From Nocardioides sp. (GTDB lineage: Bacteria > Actinomycetota > Actinomycetes > Propionibacteriales > Nocardioidaceae), in the NCBI GenBank assembly GCA_029264225.1, contig JARICB010000080.1, positions 1 through 7,658 of the forward strand: a DNA stretch of 7,658 nucleotides, in the 5' to 3' direction. A model generated the notes under the pieces. That model worked only from the letters and a program-made list of their open reading frames with translations, was not told the origin of the DNA and made no database searches. A program made the translations under genes and the position numbers. Positions 1 to 6,136 of the stretch are shown piece by piece (positions within the stretch are counted from its first letter, which is position 1; each line of letters starts with the position of its first letter).

Positions 1-96
1 ACCTGTGGATGACGTCTTGCTGGCGAGCCTCGAGGCTTGTTACGTTCGAGTCCTTCCCGCCCTTGTCGTCCTCGGCTCTGCACCATCTTGACGAGG

Positions 97-118
97 CCTC
101 GTGACCCACGTCACGGGG
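97..118. promoter_or_regulatory. Inverted repeat / hairpin upstream of dnaA
   Basis: The arms at 97-105 (CCTCGTGAC) and 110-118 (GTCACGGGG) pair over nine positions with one G-U wobble, around a 4-base loop. The structure starts four bases after the -35-like TTGACG. It could be an operator over a dnaA promoter or an RNA hairpin in a leader. No T-run follows, so it is not a classical terminator. Function is inferred from position only. Confidence 0.45.
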
Positions 119-188
119 GCTCGGAAATGCGGTCTGACCTGCGACGACAAGACTCCCGGCCAGCAGGTCGGGACGCCTCTGCGAGAGG

Positions 189-241
189 TTCTCCACGAAC
201 CGCCGCACCAGTTCACAGCTTGTGGAAAAGTCTGTGGAGAG
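189..241. promoter_or_regulatory. Cluster of degenerate DnaA boxes upstream of dnaA
   Basis: Three sites resemble the 9-mer DnaA box. 189-197 reads TTCTCCACG on the + strand (7 of 9 to TTGTCCACA). 221-229 reads TGTGGAAAA, i.e. TTTTCCACA on the - strand (8 of 9). 233-241 reads TGTGGAGAG, i.e. CTCTCCACA on the - strand (7 of 9). The last two start 12 bases apart in the same orientation, and all lie 50-105 bases before the dnaA start. DnaA binding near its own promoter is a known autoregulation theme, so this is a plausible autoregulatory site. The individual 7-of-9 matches are weak evidence. Confidence 0.5.
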
Positions 242-293
242 GCGAGCAGGCACCCAGCAGCCAGACGGCAGATCAGAGCAGAGGGCGGTTCGT

Positions 294-1736
294 GTGAACG
301 ACCAGGTGGCAGATCTCCCAACCGCATGGCACGGCATCGTCCAGGATCTCCAGCCACACCAGCGTGCGTGGTTGCTGAGCAGCGAGCCGGTCACCCTCCA
401 CGAGAGCACGGCGATCATCGCGGTCCCCAACGACTTCACGCGCAATCAGCTCGAGGGTCGCCTGCGCGGTCAGCTCGAGGACGCCCTCAGCGAGTCCTTC
501 GGCCGCGAGATCCGCCTGGCCGTCTCGGTCAACCCGGCGCTGGAGAGCTCGACGCCGCCTCCTCCGAGTGATGAGTCGACAAGTCGCCCTGTCGATATGT
601 CGACATTCATGGAAGGGCCGTCGGGTGGGCTCGACCCCGACCCCACGCTCCTGCCCCGCGAGCATGAGGCGCCGGCCGACCGTCGGGCCACCGCCCTGGA
701 GACACGCCTGAACCCGAAGTACTCGTTCGAGACCTTCGTCATCGGGTCCAGCAACCGATTCCCCCACGCGGCTGCCGTCGCAGTGGCCGAGGCCCCGGGC
801 AAGGCCTACAACCCGCTGCTGGTCTACGGCGAGTCAGGGCTGGGCAAGACCCACCTCCTGCATGCCATCGGCCACTACGTGCGCAGCCTCTACAGCAACG
901 CCAAGGTGCGCTACGTCTCGAGCGAAGAGTTCACCAACGAGTTCATCAACGCGGTGCGTGATGACCGCCAGGACCGGTTCAAGCGGCGCTACCGCGACGT
1001 CGATGTGTTGCTCATCGACGACATCCAGTTCCTCCAGGGCAAGACCCAGACCCAGGAGGAGTTCTTCCACACCTTCAACACCCTGCACAACGCCAACAAG
1101 CAGATCGTGCTCACCTCCGACCAGCCGCCGAAGAAGCTCGAGGCGCTGGAGGAGCGACTACGCAACAGGTTCGAGTGGGGCCTCATTACCGACGTACAGC
1201 CACCCGAACTGGAGACCCGGATCGCGATCCTGCGGAAGAAGGCGGCCATGGACCGGCTCACCGCGCCGCCGGACGTGCTGGAGTTCATCGCCTCCAAGAT
1301 CCAGACGAACATCCGTGAGTTGGAGGGTGCCTTGATCCGGGTCACTGCGTTCGCCAACCTCAACCGCCAGGACGTCGACATGTCCTTGGCCGAGATCGTG
1401 CTGCGCGACCTGATCCCCGAGGGCGCCGAGCCCGAGATCACCCCTGGGCTCATCATCGCCCAGACGGCCGCCTACTTCGGTGTCTCGATCGAGGACCTCA
1501 CCGGGCCGAGCCGCGGTCGCCACCTGGTGATGGCGCGCCAGATCGGTATGTACCTGTGCCGCGAGCTCACCGCACTCTCATTGCCCAAGATCGGCGCCGA
1601 GTTCGGCAACCGTGACCACACCACGGTGATGTATGCCGACCGCAAGATCCGCACCCTGCTCGCCGAACGCCGCGCCGTGTTCAACCAGGTCTCCGAGCTC
1701 ACCAGCCGGGTCAAGGTGCAGGCACGCCAAGGATGA
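294..1736 (+). CDS. dnaA: Chromosomal replication initiator protein DnaA
   Basis: DnaA is the AAA+ ATPase that binds DnaA boxes at oriC, melts the origin and helps place the replicative helicase; it is cytoplasmic. The protein is 480 aa. Domain I (about 1-80) has the expected early Trp (W12). A Pro/Ser/Asp-rich domain II linker spans about 82-140. The AAA+ core begins near YSFETFVIG (143-151). Walker A is GESGLGKT (179-186), Walker B is VLLIDD (238-243), sensor 1 is around IVLTSD (271-276), the arginine-finger region is RLRNRFEWGL (288-297), and sensor 2 is NIRELEGAL (339-347). Domain IV (about 382-480) carries the signature GNRDHTTVMYADRKI (438-452), where many DnaAs have GGRDHTTVMHA. I chose the GTG at 294 because AGAGG (280-284) precedes it by 9 bases. 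The in-frame GTG at 222 lies inside a DnaA-box-like site and would add 24 residues that do not look like DnaA. Confidence 0.98.
   Translation: MNDQVADLPTAWHGIVQDLQPHQRAWLLSSEPVTLHESTAIIAVPNDFTRNQLEGRLRGQLEDALSESFGREIRLAVSVNPALESSTPPPPSDESTSRPVDMSTFMEGPSGGLDPDPTLLPREHEAPADRRATALETRLNPKYSFETFVIGSSNRFPHAAAVAVAEAPGKAYNPLLVYGESGLGKTHLLHAIGHYVRSLYSNAKVRYVSSEEFTNEFINAVRDDRQDRFKRRYRDVDVLLIDDIQFLQGKTQTQEEFFHTFNTLHNANKQIVLTSDQPPKKLEALEERLRNRFEWGLITDVQPPELETRIAILRKKAAMDRLTAPPDVLEFIASKIQTNIRELEGALIRVTAFANLNRQDVDMSLAEIVLRDLIPEGAEPEITPGLIIAQTAAYFGVSIEDLTGPSRGRHLVMARQIGMYLCRELTALSLPKIGAEFGNRDHTTVMYADRKIRTLLAERRAVFNQVSELTSRVKVQARQG
575..606. repeat. Four tandem 8-base GTCG-led units inside dnaA
   Basis: Within the domain II coding stretch the units GTCGACAA, GTCGCCCT, GTCGATAT and GTCGACAT follow one another at 575, 583, 591 and 599. 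The period of 8 is not a multiple of 3, so it is not produced by a repeated peptide. The outer units also form an inverted repeat, GTCGACA (575-581) with TGTCGAC (598-604). It may be chance in a poorly constrained linker, or a protein-binding site. Confidence 0.4.
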
Positions 1737-1787
1737 CCCGTACGGGACCGGCCAGCCTGTGGAGGACATGTGGTTAGAGACAGCGTG

Positions 1788-1796
1788 TCGTCCACA
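1788..1796 (+). promoter_or_regulatory. DnaA box, near-consensus
   Basis: TCGTCCACA differs from the actinobacterial box TTGTCCACA only at position 2. It shares the TCGT-CACA frame with two further sites at 1839 and 1871, so the origin has its own variant family in the same orientation. Confidence 0.65.
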
Positions 1797-1815
1797 CGGG
1801 TTGTGGGTGAACCGC

Positions 1816-1844
1816 GCACGACGCTTACCGAGGTCGCGTCGTGC
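1816..1844. repeat. oriC inverted repeat 1
   Basis: The arms GCACGACGC (1816-1824) and GCGTCGTGC (1836-1844) are perfect 9-base reverse complements around an 11-base centre. The right arm runs into the 10-mer TCGTGCACAG (1839-1848), which recurs at 1871-1880. It could be a cruciform or structural element of the origin, or a divergent pair of weak initiator-binding sites. Confidence 0.6.
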
Positions 1845-1880
1845 ACAGAGGGACCCGCACGTGAACAGGCTCGTGCACAG
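1839..1880 (+). repeat. Direct repeat TCGTGCACAG, two copies
   Basis: The 10-mer TCGTGCACAG occurs at 1839-1848 and again at 1871-1880, starts 32 bases apart, about three helical turns, so the copies lie on the same face of the helix. Each contains a 7-of-9 match to the DnaA box (G in place of C at position 5 and C in place of T at position 2). They may be low-affinity DnaA boxes or sites for another origin-binding protein. Confidence 0.55.
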
Positions 1881-1891
1881 CCCCTGTGCAC
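1873..1891. repeat. oriC inverted repeat 2
   Basis: GTGCACAG (1873-1880), a CCC loop (1881-1883) and CTGTGCAC (1884-1891) form a perfect 8-base inverted repeat. The left arm overlaps the second TCGTGCACAG repeat, so two DnaA-box-like sequences face each other. It lies 35 bases left of the perfect DnaA box. Confidence 0.6.
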
Positions 1892-1925
1892 TCCGATTGC
1901 GGTGCGTGACCTGCAGGAACGGTAG

Positions 1926-1934
1926 TTGTCCACA
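1926..1934 (+). promoter_or_regulatory. Perfect DnaA box TTGTCCACA
   Basis: This is an exact match to the preferred actinobacterial DnaA box and the only perfect one I found in the window. It is followed directly by the locally AT-richest bases (AATTT at 1934-1938), where unwinding could begin. Confidence 0.85.
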
Positions 1935-2009
1935 ATTTCCACCGTTGCTACGACTGCTATGGACCTCTACGGGGATTGAATGTCAGAAACCGTTGAACGG
2001 GCCCTTCCC

Positions 2010-2018
2010 TGGGGACAA
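2010..2018 (-). promoter_or_regulatory. DnaA box, near-consensus, reverse orientation
   Basis: TGGGGACAA on the + strand is TTGTCCCCA on the - strand, one mismatch from TTGTCCACA. It points towards the perfect box at 1926, so the locally AT-richer stretch lies between two boxes of opposite orientation. Confidence 0.5.
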
Positions 2019-2104
2019 CCCTCACCACTCGACCTCCTCGCATGGCAGGATTCACCTCCCGCGCACATCTGTGTGCCGTCCCAGCCTTCCCTGATCAGTG
2101 CCAC

Positions 2105-2110
2105 AAGGAG
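2105..2110 (+). promoter_or_regulatory. dnaN ribosome-binding site
   Basis: AAGGAG, six bases before the GTG at 2117, is a strong Shine-Dalgarno match. It decides the dnaN start in favour of 2117 over the upstream in-frame ATG at 2042. Confidence 0.9.
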
Positions 2111-2116
2111 TCTGTA

Positions 2117-3250
2117 GTGAAGTTCCGCGTCGAACGCGACGTCTTCGCCGACGCCGTTGCCTGGGCGGCCCGCAGCCTCCCGGTCCGTCCCAGCTCTCCG
2201 GTGCTCGCCGGCCTGCTCATCGAGGCCAGCGATGCCGGTCTGGTGTTGTCCACCTTCGACTACGAGACCTCGGCGCGCGCCGACCTCGCCGCCGAAGTCA
2301 GTGACGAGGGCAGTGCCCTGGTCAGTGGCCGTCTGCTCTCCGACATCTGCCGCAGCCTGCCGGCGAAGCCGATCGAGCTGTGGCTCGAAGGCCCCAGCGT
2401 GACGCTGACCTGCGGTTCGGCCCGGTTCAGTCTTCAGACGATGCCGGTCGAGGACTACCCCAAGCTGCCGAACATGCCCTCGGCCACGGGTACGGTCTCG
2501 AGCAACGACTTCGCCCATGCCGTGGCTCAGGCCGTCACGGCCGCGGGTCGCGACGACATGCTGCCCGTCCTGACCGGTGTGCGGATCGAGATCGACGGCT
2601 CGACGATGTCGCTGTTGGCGACCGACCGGTTCCGGCTCTCGCACCGCGAGCTGACCTGGAACCCGCAGACACCTGACGCGTCGGCAGCTGCTTTGGTGCC
2701 CGCCAAGGTGCTCGGTGACACCGCCAAGGCGCTCACCTCGGGTGCCGACGTCACCATCTCGTTGAGTTCCGGCGACGGCGGTGAGGGCCTGATCGGCTTC
2801 GAGGGATCGGGGCTGGGTGGCGTGCGGCGTACGACGACGCGACTGCTCGACGGCGAGTTCCCCAAGGTCCGTTCGCTCTTCCCCAGTGAGCACCTGACCG
2901 TGGCCAAGGTGCGCAAGGACGACCTGATCGACACCGTGAAGCGGGTCGCTCTGGTGGCCGAGCGCAACACCGCGATCCAGCTGAAGTTCGCCGACGGCCA
3001 GTTGACCCTCGACGCCGGCACCGGTGACGAGGCCAAGGCCACCGAAGCGATCGAAGCCGAGATCAACGGCGAGGACCTGACCACGGGCTTCAACCCACAG
3101 TTCCTGCTCGACGGCCTGACCGCTCTCGATGGCGAGTTCATCGACCTGGCGTTCACCCAGGCCAGCAAGCCGGTTGTCATCTCGAGCAGCGACGCCGGCG
3201 AGGAAAACGCGTTCCGCTACCTGCTGATGCCGCGGCGCCTGCTTTCCTAG
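2117..3250 (+). CDS. dnaN: DNA polymerase III subunit beta (sliding clamp)
   Basis: DnaN is the ring-shaped homodimeric clamp that tethers the replicative polymerase to DNA and binds many replication and repair partners through its hydrophobic pocket. The protein is 377 aa, normal for the family. It shows the usual three clamp domains in order (about 1-120, 125-245 and 250-377). Recognisable stretches are the start KFRVERDVF, RPSSPVLAGL near 29-38, FSLQTMPVEDYPKLP in domain I, MLPVLTGVRIE and LLATDRFRLS in domain II, and the C-terminal end FRYLLMPRRLL, which contributes to the partner-binding groove. The GTG start has AAGGAG six bases upstream, and clamps typically begin at this MKF/VKF. It follows oriC and probably has its own promoter there, though I cannot place one. 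An 80-base gap separates it from gnd. Confidence 0.97.
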   Translation: MKFRVERDVFADAVAWAARSLPVRPSSPVLAGLLIEASDAGLVLSTFDYETSARADLAAEVSDEGSALVSGRLLSDICRSLPAKPIELWLEGPSVTLTCGSARFSLQTMPVEDYPKLPNMPSATGTVSSNDFAHAVAQAVTAAGRDDMLPVLTGVRIEIDGSTMSLLATDRFRLSHRELTWNPQTPDASAAALVPAKVLGDTAKALTSGADVTISLSSGDGGEGLIGFEGSGLGGVRRTTTRLLDGEFPKVRSLFPSEHLTVAKVRKDDLIDTVKRVALVAERNTAIQLKFADGQLTLDAGTGDEAKATEAIEAEINGEDLTTGFNPQFLLDGLTALDGEFIDLAFTQASKPVVISSSDAGEENAFRYLLMPRRLLS

Positions 3251-3263
3251 ACGCTCCGAGGTT

Positions 3264-3283
3264 CACCCAGGTCGGCATGGGTG
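3264..3283. other. Small hairpin in the dnaN-gnd spacer
   Basis: CACCCA (3264-3269) and TGGGTG (3278-3283) are perfect 6-base arms around an 8-base loop, beginning 14 bases after the dnaN stop. No T-run follows. It may be a weak terminator or a processing or stability hairpin between dnaN and gnd. A wider inverted pair, CGAGGTT (3257-3263) with AACCTCG (3305-3311), encloses it and could extend the stem. Confidence 0.35.
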
Positions 3284-3330
3284 GTTGAGTGGAGCCACGA
3301 CGGCAACCTCGACAGGTGGAGGCACTTCGC

Positions 3331-4302
3331 ATGGACATCGGACTCATCGGCCTGGGAAAAATGGGCGGCAACATGCGCCAGCGCCTGCGCAACGGTGGTC
3401 ACACCGTCGTTGGCTATGACCGCAATCCGGACGTGAGCGACGTCGGGTCCTTGGCCGAACTGGTCGAGGCGCTGCCGTCGCCGAAGGTGGTCTGGGTGAT
3501 GGTGCCGGCAGGTGAGGCGACCCGCGAGACCGTCGCCGAGTTGGGCACACTGCTCGGCCAGGGTGACGTGGTCGTCGATGGTGGCAACTCGCGCTGGACC
3601 GACGACCTCGCCAACGCGGAGGCGCTGGCAGTGAGCGGGATCGGCTACGTCGACTGTGGGGTGTCCGGTGGGGTGTGGGGCCTGGAGAACGGCTACGCCT
3701 TGATGTACGGCGGCGACGAGGCCGACGTTGCGAAGGTGCAACCGGCCTTCGACACCCTCAAGCCCGAAGGCGACTTCGGCGGAGTGCACGCCGGCAAGGT
3801 CGGCGCCGGTCACTTCTCCAAGATGGTCCACAACGGCATCGAATACGCGATCATGCAGGCCTACGCCGAGGGCTGGGAACTGCTCGAGAAGGCCGAGATG
3901 GTCGACAACGTGACGGAGGTCTACCGCTCCTGGCGCGAGGGCACCGTGATTCGTTCCTGGTTGCTCGACCTGATGGTCGCCGCCCTCGACGATGACCCGG
4001 GCCTGTCCAAGATCGCCGGCTATGCCGACGACTCGGGCGAGGGCCGTTGGACCGTCGAGGCCGGAATCGAACACGCCGTCGCGACCCCCGCCATTACCGC
4101 CGCGCTGTATGCACGGTTCGTCTCCCGACAGGATGATTCCCCGTCGATGAAGGCGGTAGCGGCCATGCGCAACCAGTTCGGCGGGCACGCAGTGAAGACG
4201 CCGGCCCCGCCCGGTGGCGACGCCGACGGACAGGCTCCGGAGCAGGCCGGAGCGGCGAAGAAGGCCGCCGCCGCCTCGGATCAGCCAGAGGGCGAGAGCT
4301 AG
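3331..4302 (+). CDS. gnd: 6-phosphogluconate dehydrogenase, decarboxylating (short form)
   Basis: The enzyme oxidatively decarboxylates 6-phosphogluconate to ribulose 5-phosphate, producing CO2 and reduced NAD(P), in the cytoplasmic pentose phosphate pathway. The protein is 323 aa, the short form rather than the roughly 470-aa classical enzyme. It has an N-terminal Rossmann motif GLGKMGGNM (7-15) and the substrate-loop motif DCGVSGGVWGLENG (108-121). The signature HFSKMVHNGIEY (161-172) supplies catalytic Lys164 and Glu171, spaced 7 apart as in characterised enzymes. At the end of beta-2, GYDRN (28-32) has Asp30 where NADP enzymes usually have Asn, hinting at NAD use. The last 35 or so residues (about 289-323) are Ala/Pro/Gly/Lys/Glu-rich and look like a disordered tail. 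The ATG at 3331 follows GGAGG (3318-3322) by 8 bases; the in-frame GTG at 3289 would add 14 residues before the conserved start. recF begins 6 bases downstream. Confidence 0.96.
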   Translation: MDIGLIGLGKMGGNMRQRLRNGGHTVVGYDRNPDVSDVGSLAELVEALPSPKVVWVMVPAGEATRETVAELGTLLGQGDVVVDGGNSRWTDDLANAEALAVSGIGYVDCGVSGGVWGLENGYALMYGGDEADVAKVQPAFDTLKPEGDFGGVHAGKVGAGHFSKMVHNGIEYAIMQAYAEGWELLEKAEMVDNVTEVYRSWREGTVIRSWLLDLMVAALDDDPGLSKIAGYADDSGEGRWTVEAGIEHAVATPAITAALYARFVSRQDDSPSMKAVAAMRNQFGGHAVKTPAPPGGDADGQAPEQAGAAKKAAAASDQPEGES

Positions 4303-4308
4303 GCCGCA

Positions 4309-5478
4309 GTGCATGTCTCGCACCTGACCCTGCACAACTTCCGCTCCTATGCCGATCTCGACCTCGTCTTGGAGCCGGGTGCGACGGCATTCATCGGCCG
4401 CAACGGTCAGGGCAAGACCAACCTGATCGAGGCGATCGACTACCTCTCGCGCCTCTCTTCGCACCGGGTCGCCTCCGACGCGCCACTGGTCAGGGCCGGC
4501 ACCGAACAGGCACTGGTGCGGGCGGCGGTGGTGCGCGATGGTCGTACGGCGGTGCTCGAGGTGGAGTTGAATCCGGGTCGCGCCAATCGCGCCCGGATCA
4601 ACAGATCGCCGCTGCCGCGACCCCGCGAGCTGATCGGCGTGATCCGAACGGTGGTCTTCGCCCCCGATGACCTGACCCTGGTCAAGGGCGACCCCTCGGA
4701 TCGGCGCAGGTTCCTCGACGACCTGCTGACCCTGCGCACACCACGGCTGGTGGGAGCCCGCGCCGACTACGACCGGATCCTGCGACAACGCAACACCCTG
4801 CTCAAGACGGCAGGCTTCGCCCGGGGTGATGCCCGCCAGAGCGCACTGTCGACCCTGGACGTGTGGGATTCGAACCTGGCCAGCGTCGGCGCCCAACTGC
4901 TCGCCGCCCGGCTCCAACTGGTCAACGATCTTCAGCCCTACCTCGGCAAGGCCTACGAAGCGGTCGCCCGAGGGGCGAGCCGCGACGACGCGCAGATGGA
5001 ATACAAGGCCTCCCTCGAACTGCCTACCGGTTTTGAGCCCGGCACCACCCCCGCAGCCGACCCGGTGGCCGCGCTGGAGGCGGCGTTGCTGGCCGCCCTC
5101 GAAGCCCGACGCAAGGACGAACTGGACCGGGGGGTGAGCCTGGTCGGTCCGCACCGCGACGAATTGGTCCTGACGTTGGGCAACGCCGAGCTGCGACTGC
5201 CGGTGAAGGGCTACGCCTCCCACGGGGAGTCGTGGTCCTACGCGCTGGCGATGCGCCTCGCCTCCTACGACCTGCTCCGGGCCGACGGCGACGACCCGAT
5301 CCTGGTGCTCGACGACGTCTTCGCCGAGCTCGACACCGAACGGCGGGCCCAGCTGGCCGACCTGGTGGCCGGCGCTGAGCAGGTGCTGGTGACCGCGGCG
5401 GTCGCCGCCGACGTACCGCTGTCACTCCAAGGCGTTCGGTTCCTGGTGGCCGACGGCCAGGTGACGCGCGATGACTGA
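4309..5478 (+). CDS. recF: DNA replication/repair protein RecF
   Basis: RecF is an ABC-type (SMC-like) ATPase that works with RecO and RecR to help load RecA onto single-stranded gaps during recombinational repair. The protein is 389 aa. It opens with [13 protein letters not shown], a typical RecF start. Walker A is GRNGQGKT (30-37), and [10 protein letters not shown] (277-286) is a RecF hallmark. The ABC signature is SHGESWS (304-310), the form common in actinomycetes. Walker B is ILVLDD (331-336), followed by the D-loop AELDTE (339-344) and VTAA (361-364). All ATPase elements are present. The GTG start lies 6 bases after the gnd stop with only a poor Shine-Dalgarno sequence, which suggests coupling to gnd translation. 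The 3' end overlaps dciA by 8 bases. Confidence 0.97.
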   Translation: MHVSHLTLHNFRSYADLDLVLEPGATAFIGRNGQGKTNLIEAIDYLSRLSSHRVASDAPLVRAGTEQALVRAAVVRDGRTAVLEVELNPGRANRARINRSPLPRPRELIGVIRTVVFAPDDLTLVKGDPSDRRRFLDDLLTLRTPRLVGARADYDRILRQRNTLLKTAGFARGDARQSALSTLDVWDSNLASVGAQLLAARLQLVNDLQPYLGKAYEAVARGASRDDAQMEYKASLELPTGFEPGTTPAADPVAALEAALLAALEARRKDELDRGVSLVGPHRDELVLTLGNAELRLPVKGYASHGESWSYALAMRLASYDLLRADGDDPILVLDDVFAELDTERRAQLADLVAGAEQVLVTAAVAADVPLSLQGVRFLVADGQVTRDD

Positions 5479-6007
5479 GATCCCCGAGGCACCCGACCAG
5501 CCCGAACACCACGATGACGGCCTCGATTTTGCCCGGGCCGCGCGCAAGGCGGCCGGCTCCGGGCCCGGCAAGGCGCCCCGTCGTCAGCCCAGCCGGGACG
5601 AGGTACGGCGGCGTACGACGGCGCGTTCCGCCGGCTCGCACCCCGACGACCGCGACCCCCAGCTCCTCGATGGGGCGCTGTCGCGGCTGATCAGCCAGCA
5701 CGGCTGGGAGCTGGATCTGCGGGTGCAGTCCGTCTTCGGCCGGTGGGCTGAACTGGTGGGCGACGAGGTGGCCTCGCACTGCACCCCCGAATCCTTCGGT
5801 GACACCCGGCTGGTGGTCCGCACCGATTCCACCGCCTGGGCGACCCAGCTCAAGCTGCTCGCCCCGACGATCGTGCGCCGCCTCAACGAGGACCTCGGCC
5901 ACGGGACCATTACCGCGATCGAGATCAAGGGCCCGCACGGGCCGAACTGGAAGAAGGGCCCCCGCTCGGTGCGTGACGGTCGAGGCCCACGCGACACCTA
6001 CGGCTGA
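5471..6007 (+). CDS. dciA: DciA-like protein, DUF721 family
   Basis: DUF721/DciA proteins interact with the replicative helicase DnaB and are thought to load it in bacteria that lack DnaC or DnaI loaders, including actinomycetes. The protein is 178 aa. The N-terminal 1-64 is charged and probably disordered. The DUF721 core spans about 65-155 and shows the family pattern: [21 protein letters not shown] (from 89), the strand [19 protein letters not shown] (112-130) with the conserved Ser-x-x-Trp, and RRLNEDLG before a closing strand ITAIEIKG. The C-terminal tail (159-178) is basic. The ATG at 5471 lies inside the recF end, with the recF stop at 5476-5478, which implies translational coupling. 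Its place between recF and gyrB matches the conserved actinomycete order. The family call is firm; the loader role is inferred from characterised homologues. Confidence 0.93.
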   Translation: MTEIPEAPDQPEHHDDGLDFARAARKAAGSGPGKAPRRQPSRDEVRRRTTARSAGSHPDDRDPQLLDGALSRLISQHGWELDLRVQSVFGRWAELVGDEVASHCTPESFGDTRLVVRTDSTAWATQLKLLAPTIVRRLNEDLGHGTITAIEIKGPHGPNWKKGPRSVRDGRGPRDTYG

Positions 6008-6011
6008 GCGC

Positions 6012-6040
6012 GGCCCCGCTGTTCTGCCGATCTGCGGGCC
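6012..6040 (+). terminator. Candidate terminator hairpin after dciA
   Basis: GGCCCCGC (6012-6019) can pair with GCGGGCC (6034-6040) as seven G-C pairs with one bulged C, around a 14-base loop, beginning 5 bases after the dciA stop. There is no T-tract. Actinomycete terminators often lack one, but such a GC-only stem can also arise by chance. Confidence 0.3.
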
Positions 6041-6136
6041 CCTGGGACGTATGGGGGACTCACCCGACCCCTGTGCGGCGCTCTTTTGGGCCTCCCAGAC
6101 GTCGCCAGGGACATATTTCACCTGCTGGTGACCCAA

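Larger units (their letters stand above)
1..293. promoter_or_regulatory. dnaA upstream regulatory region, no gene seen
   Basis: I see no credible coding sequence in this stretch; the open frames here are short and overlap one another in both directions. It lies upstream of dnaA, where actinomycetes usually carry a divergent rpmH, but no rpmH start is present, so that gene would lie to the left. Contents: a DnaA-box-like TGTGGATGA at 4-12 (reverse strand TCATCCACA, 8 of 9 to TTATCCACA), a -35-like TTGACG at 88-93 (5 of 6) without a convincing -10 at the right distance, a hairpin at 97-118, and a cluster of DnaA-box-like sites at 189-241. TACGTT at 41-46 has a TAnnnT -10 form, but its -35 (TTGCTG at 17-22) is weak. 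The dnaA promoter is therefore probably here but cannot be placed with confidence. Confidence 0.7.
1737..2116. other. oriC: Chromosomal replication origin (oriC)
   Basis: This 380-base gene-free stretch lies between dnaA and dnaN, the standard oriC position in actinomycetes. It contains a perfect DnaA box TTGTCCACA (1926-1934). Near-matches are TCGTCCACA (1788-1796, 8 of 9), TGGGGACAA (2010-2018, reverse strand TTGTCCCCA, 8 of 9) and two copies of TCGTGCACA (1839-1847 and 1871-1879, 7 of 9 each). Weaker sites are TGTGGAGGA (1758-1766), TGTGGTTAG (1769-1777) and TGTGGGTGA (1802-1810). Two inverted repeats sit in the middle. The least GC-rich part follows the perfect box (about 1926-1997) and is the best candidate for the unwinding element, although no long AT run exists. 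The right part (about 2000-2116) is the dnaN leader. The palindrome CCCGTACGGG (1737-1746) abuts the dnaA stop codon. Confidence 0.88.

Noticed and set aside
1633..2094. Open frame on the + strand (153 codons) running from dnaA into oriC
   Set aside because: Its first third is an alternative frame of dnaA and the rest crosses DnaA boxes and inverted repeats. There is no domain and no ribosome-binding site.
2042..2116. Upstream in-frame ATG for dnaN
   Set aside because: The added 25 residues do not look like a clamp, and the strong AAGGAG sits correctly for the GTG at 2117.
1737..2116. parS-like centromere site
   Set aside because: I looked for a TGTTTCACGTGAAACA-like palindrome here and elsewhere in the window and found none.
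1967..2893. Open frame on the - strand (308 codons) over part of oriC and dnaN
   Set aside because: Two thirds is antisense to dnaN, with low-complexity Arg/Gly/Gln content and no domain.
3289..3330. Upstream in-frame GTG for gnd
   Set aside because: The ATG at 3331 has GGAGG at good spacing and begins exactly at the conserved Rossmann strand MDIGLIGLG.
3247..5223. Long open frame on the - strand (658 codons) across gnd and recF
   Set aside because: It is fully antisense to two well-supported conserved genes. The His/Gly/Val/Gln/Arg-rich translation has no recognisable domain, as expected for a reverse frame of GC-rich coding DNA.
5024..6136. Open frame on the - strand (370 codons) across the end of recF and dciA
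   Set aside because: Antisense to two supported genes, with a Pro/Arg/Gly-rich C-terminus typical of frame shadows.
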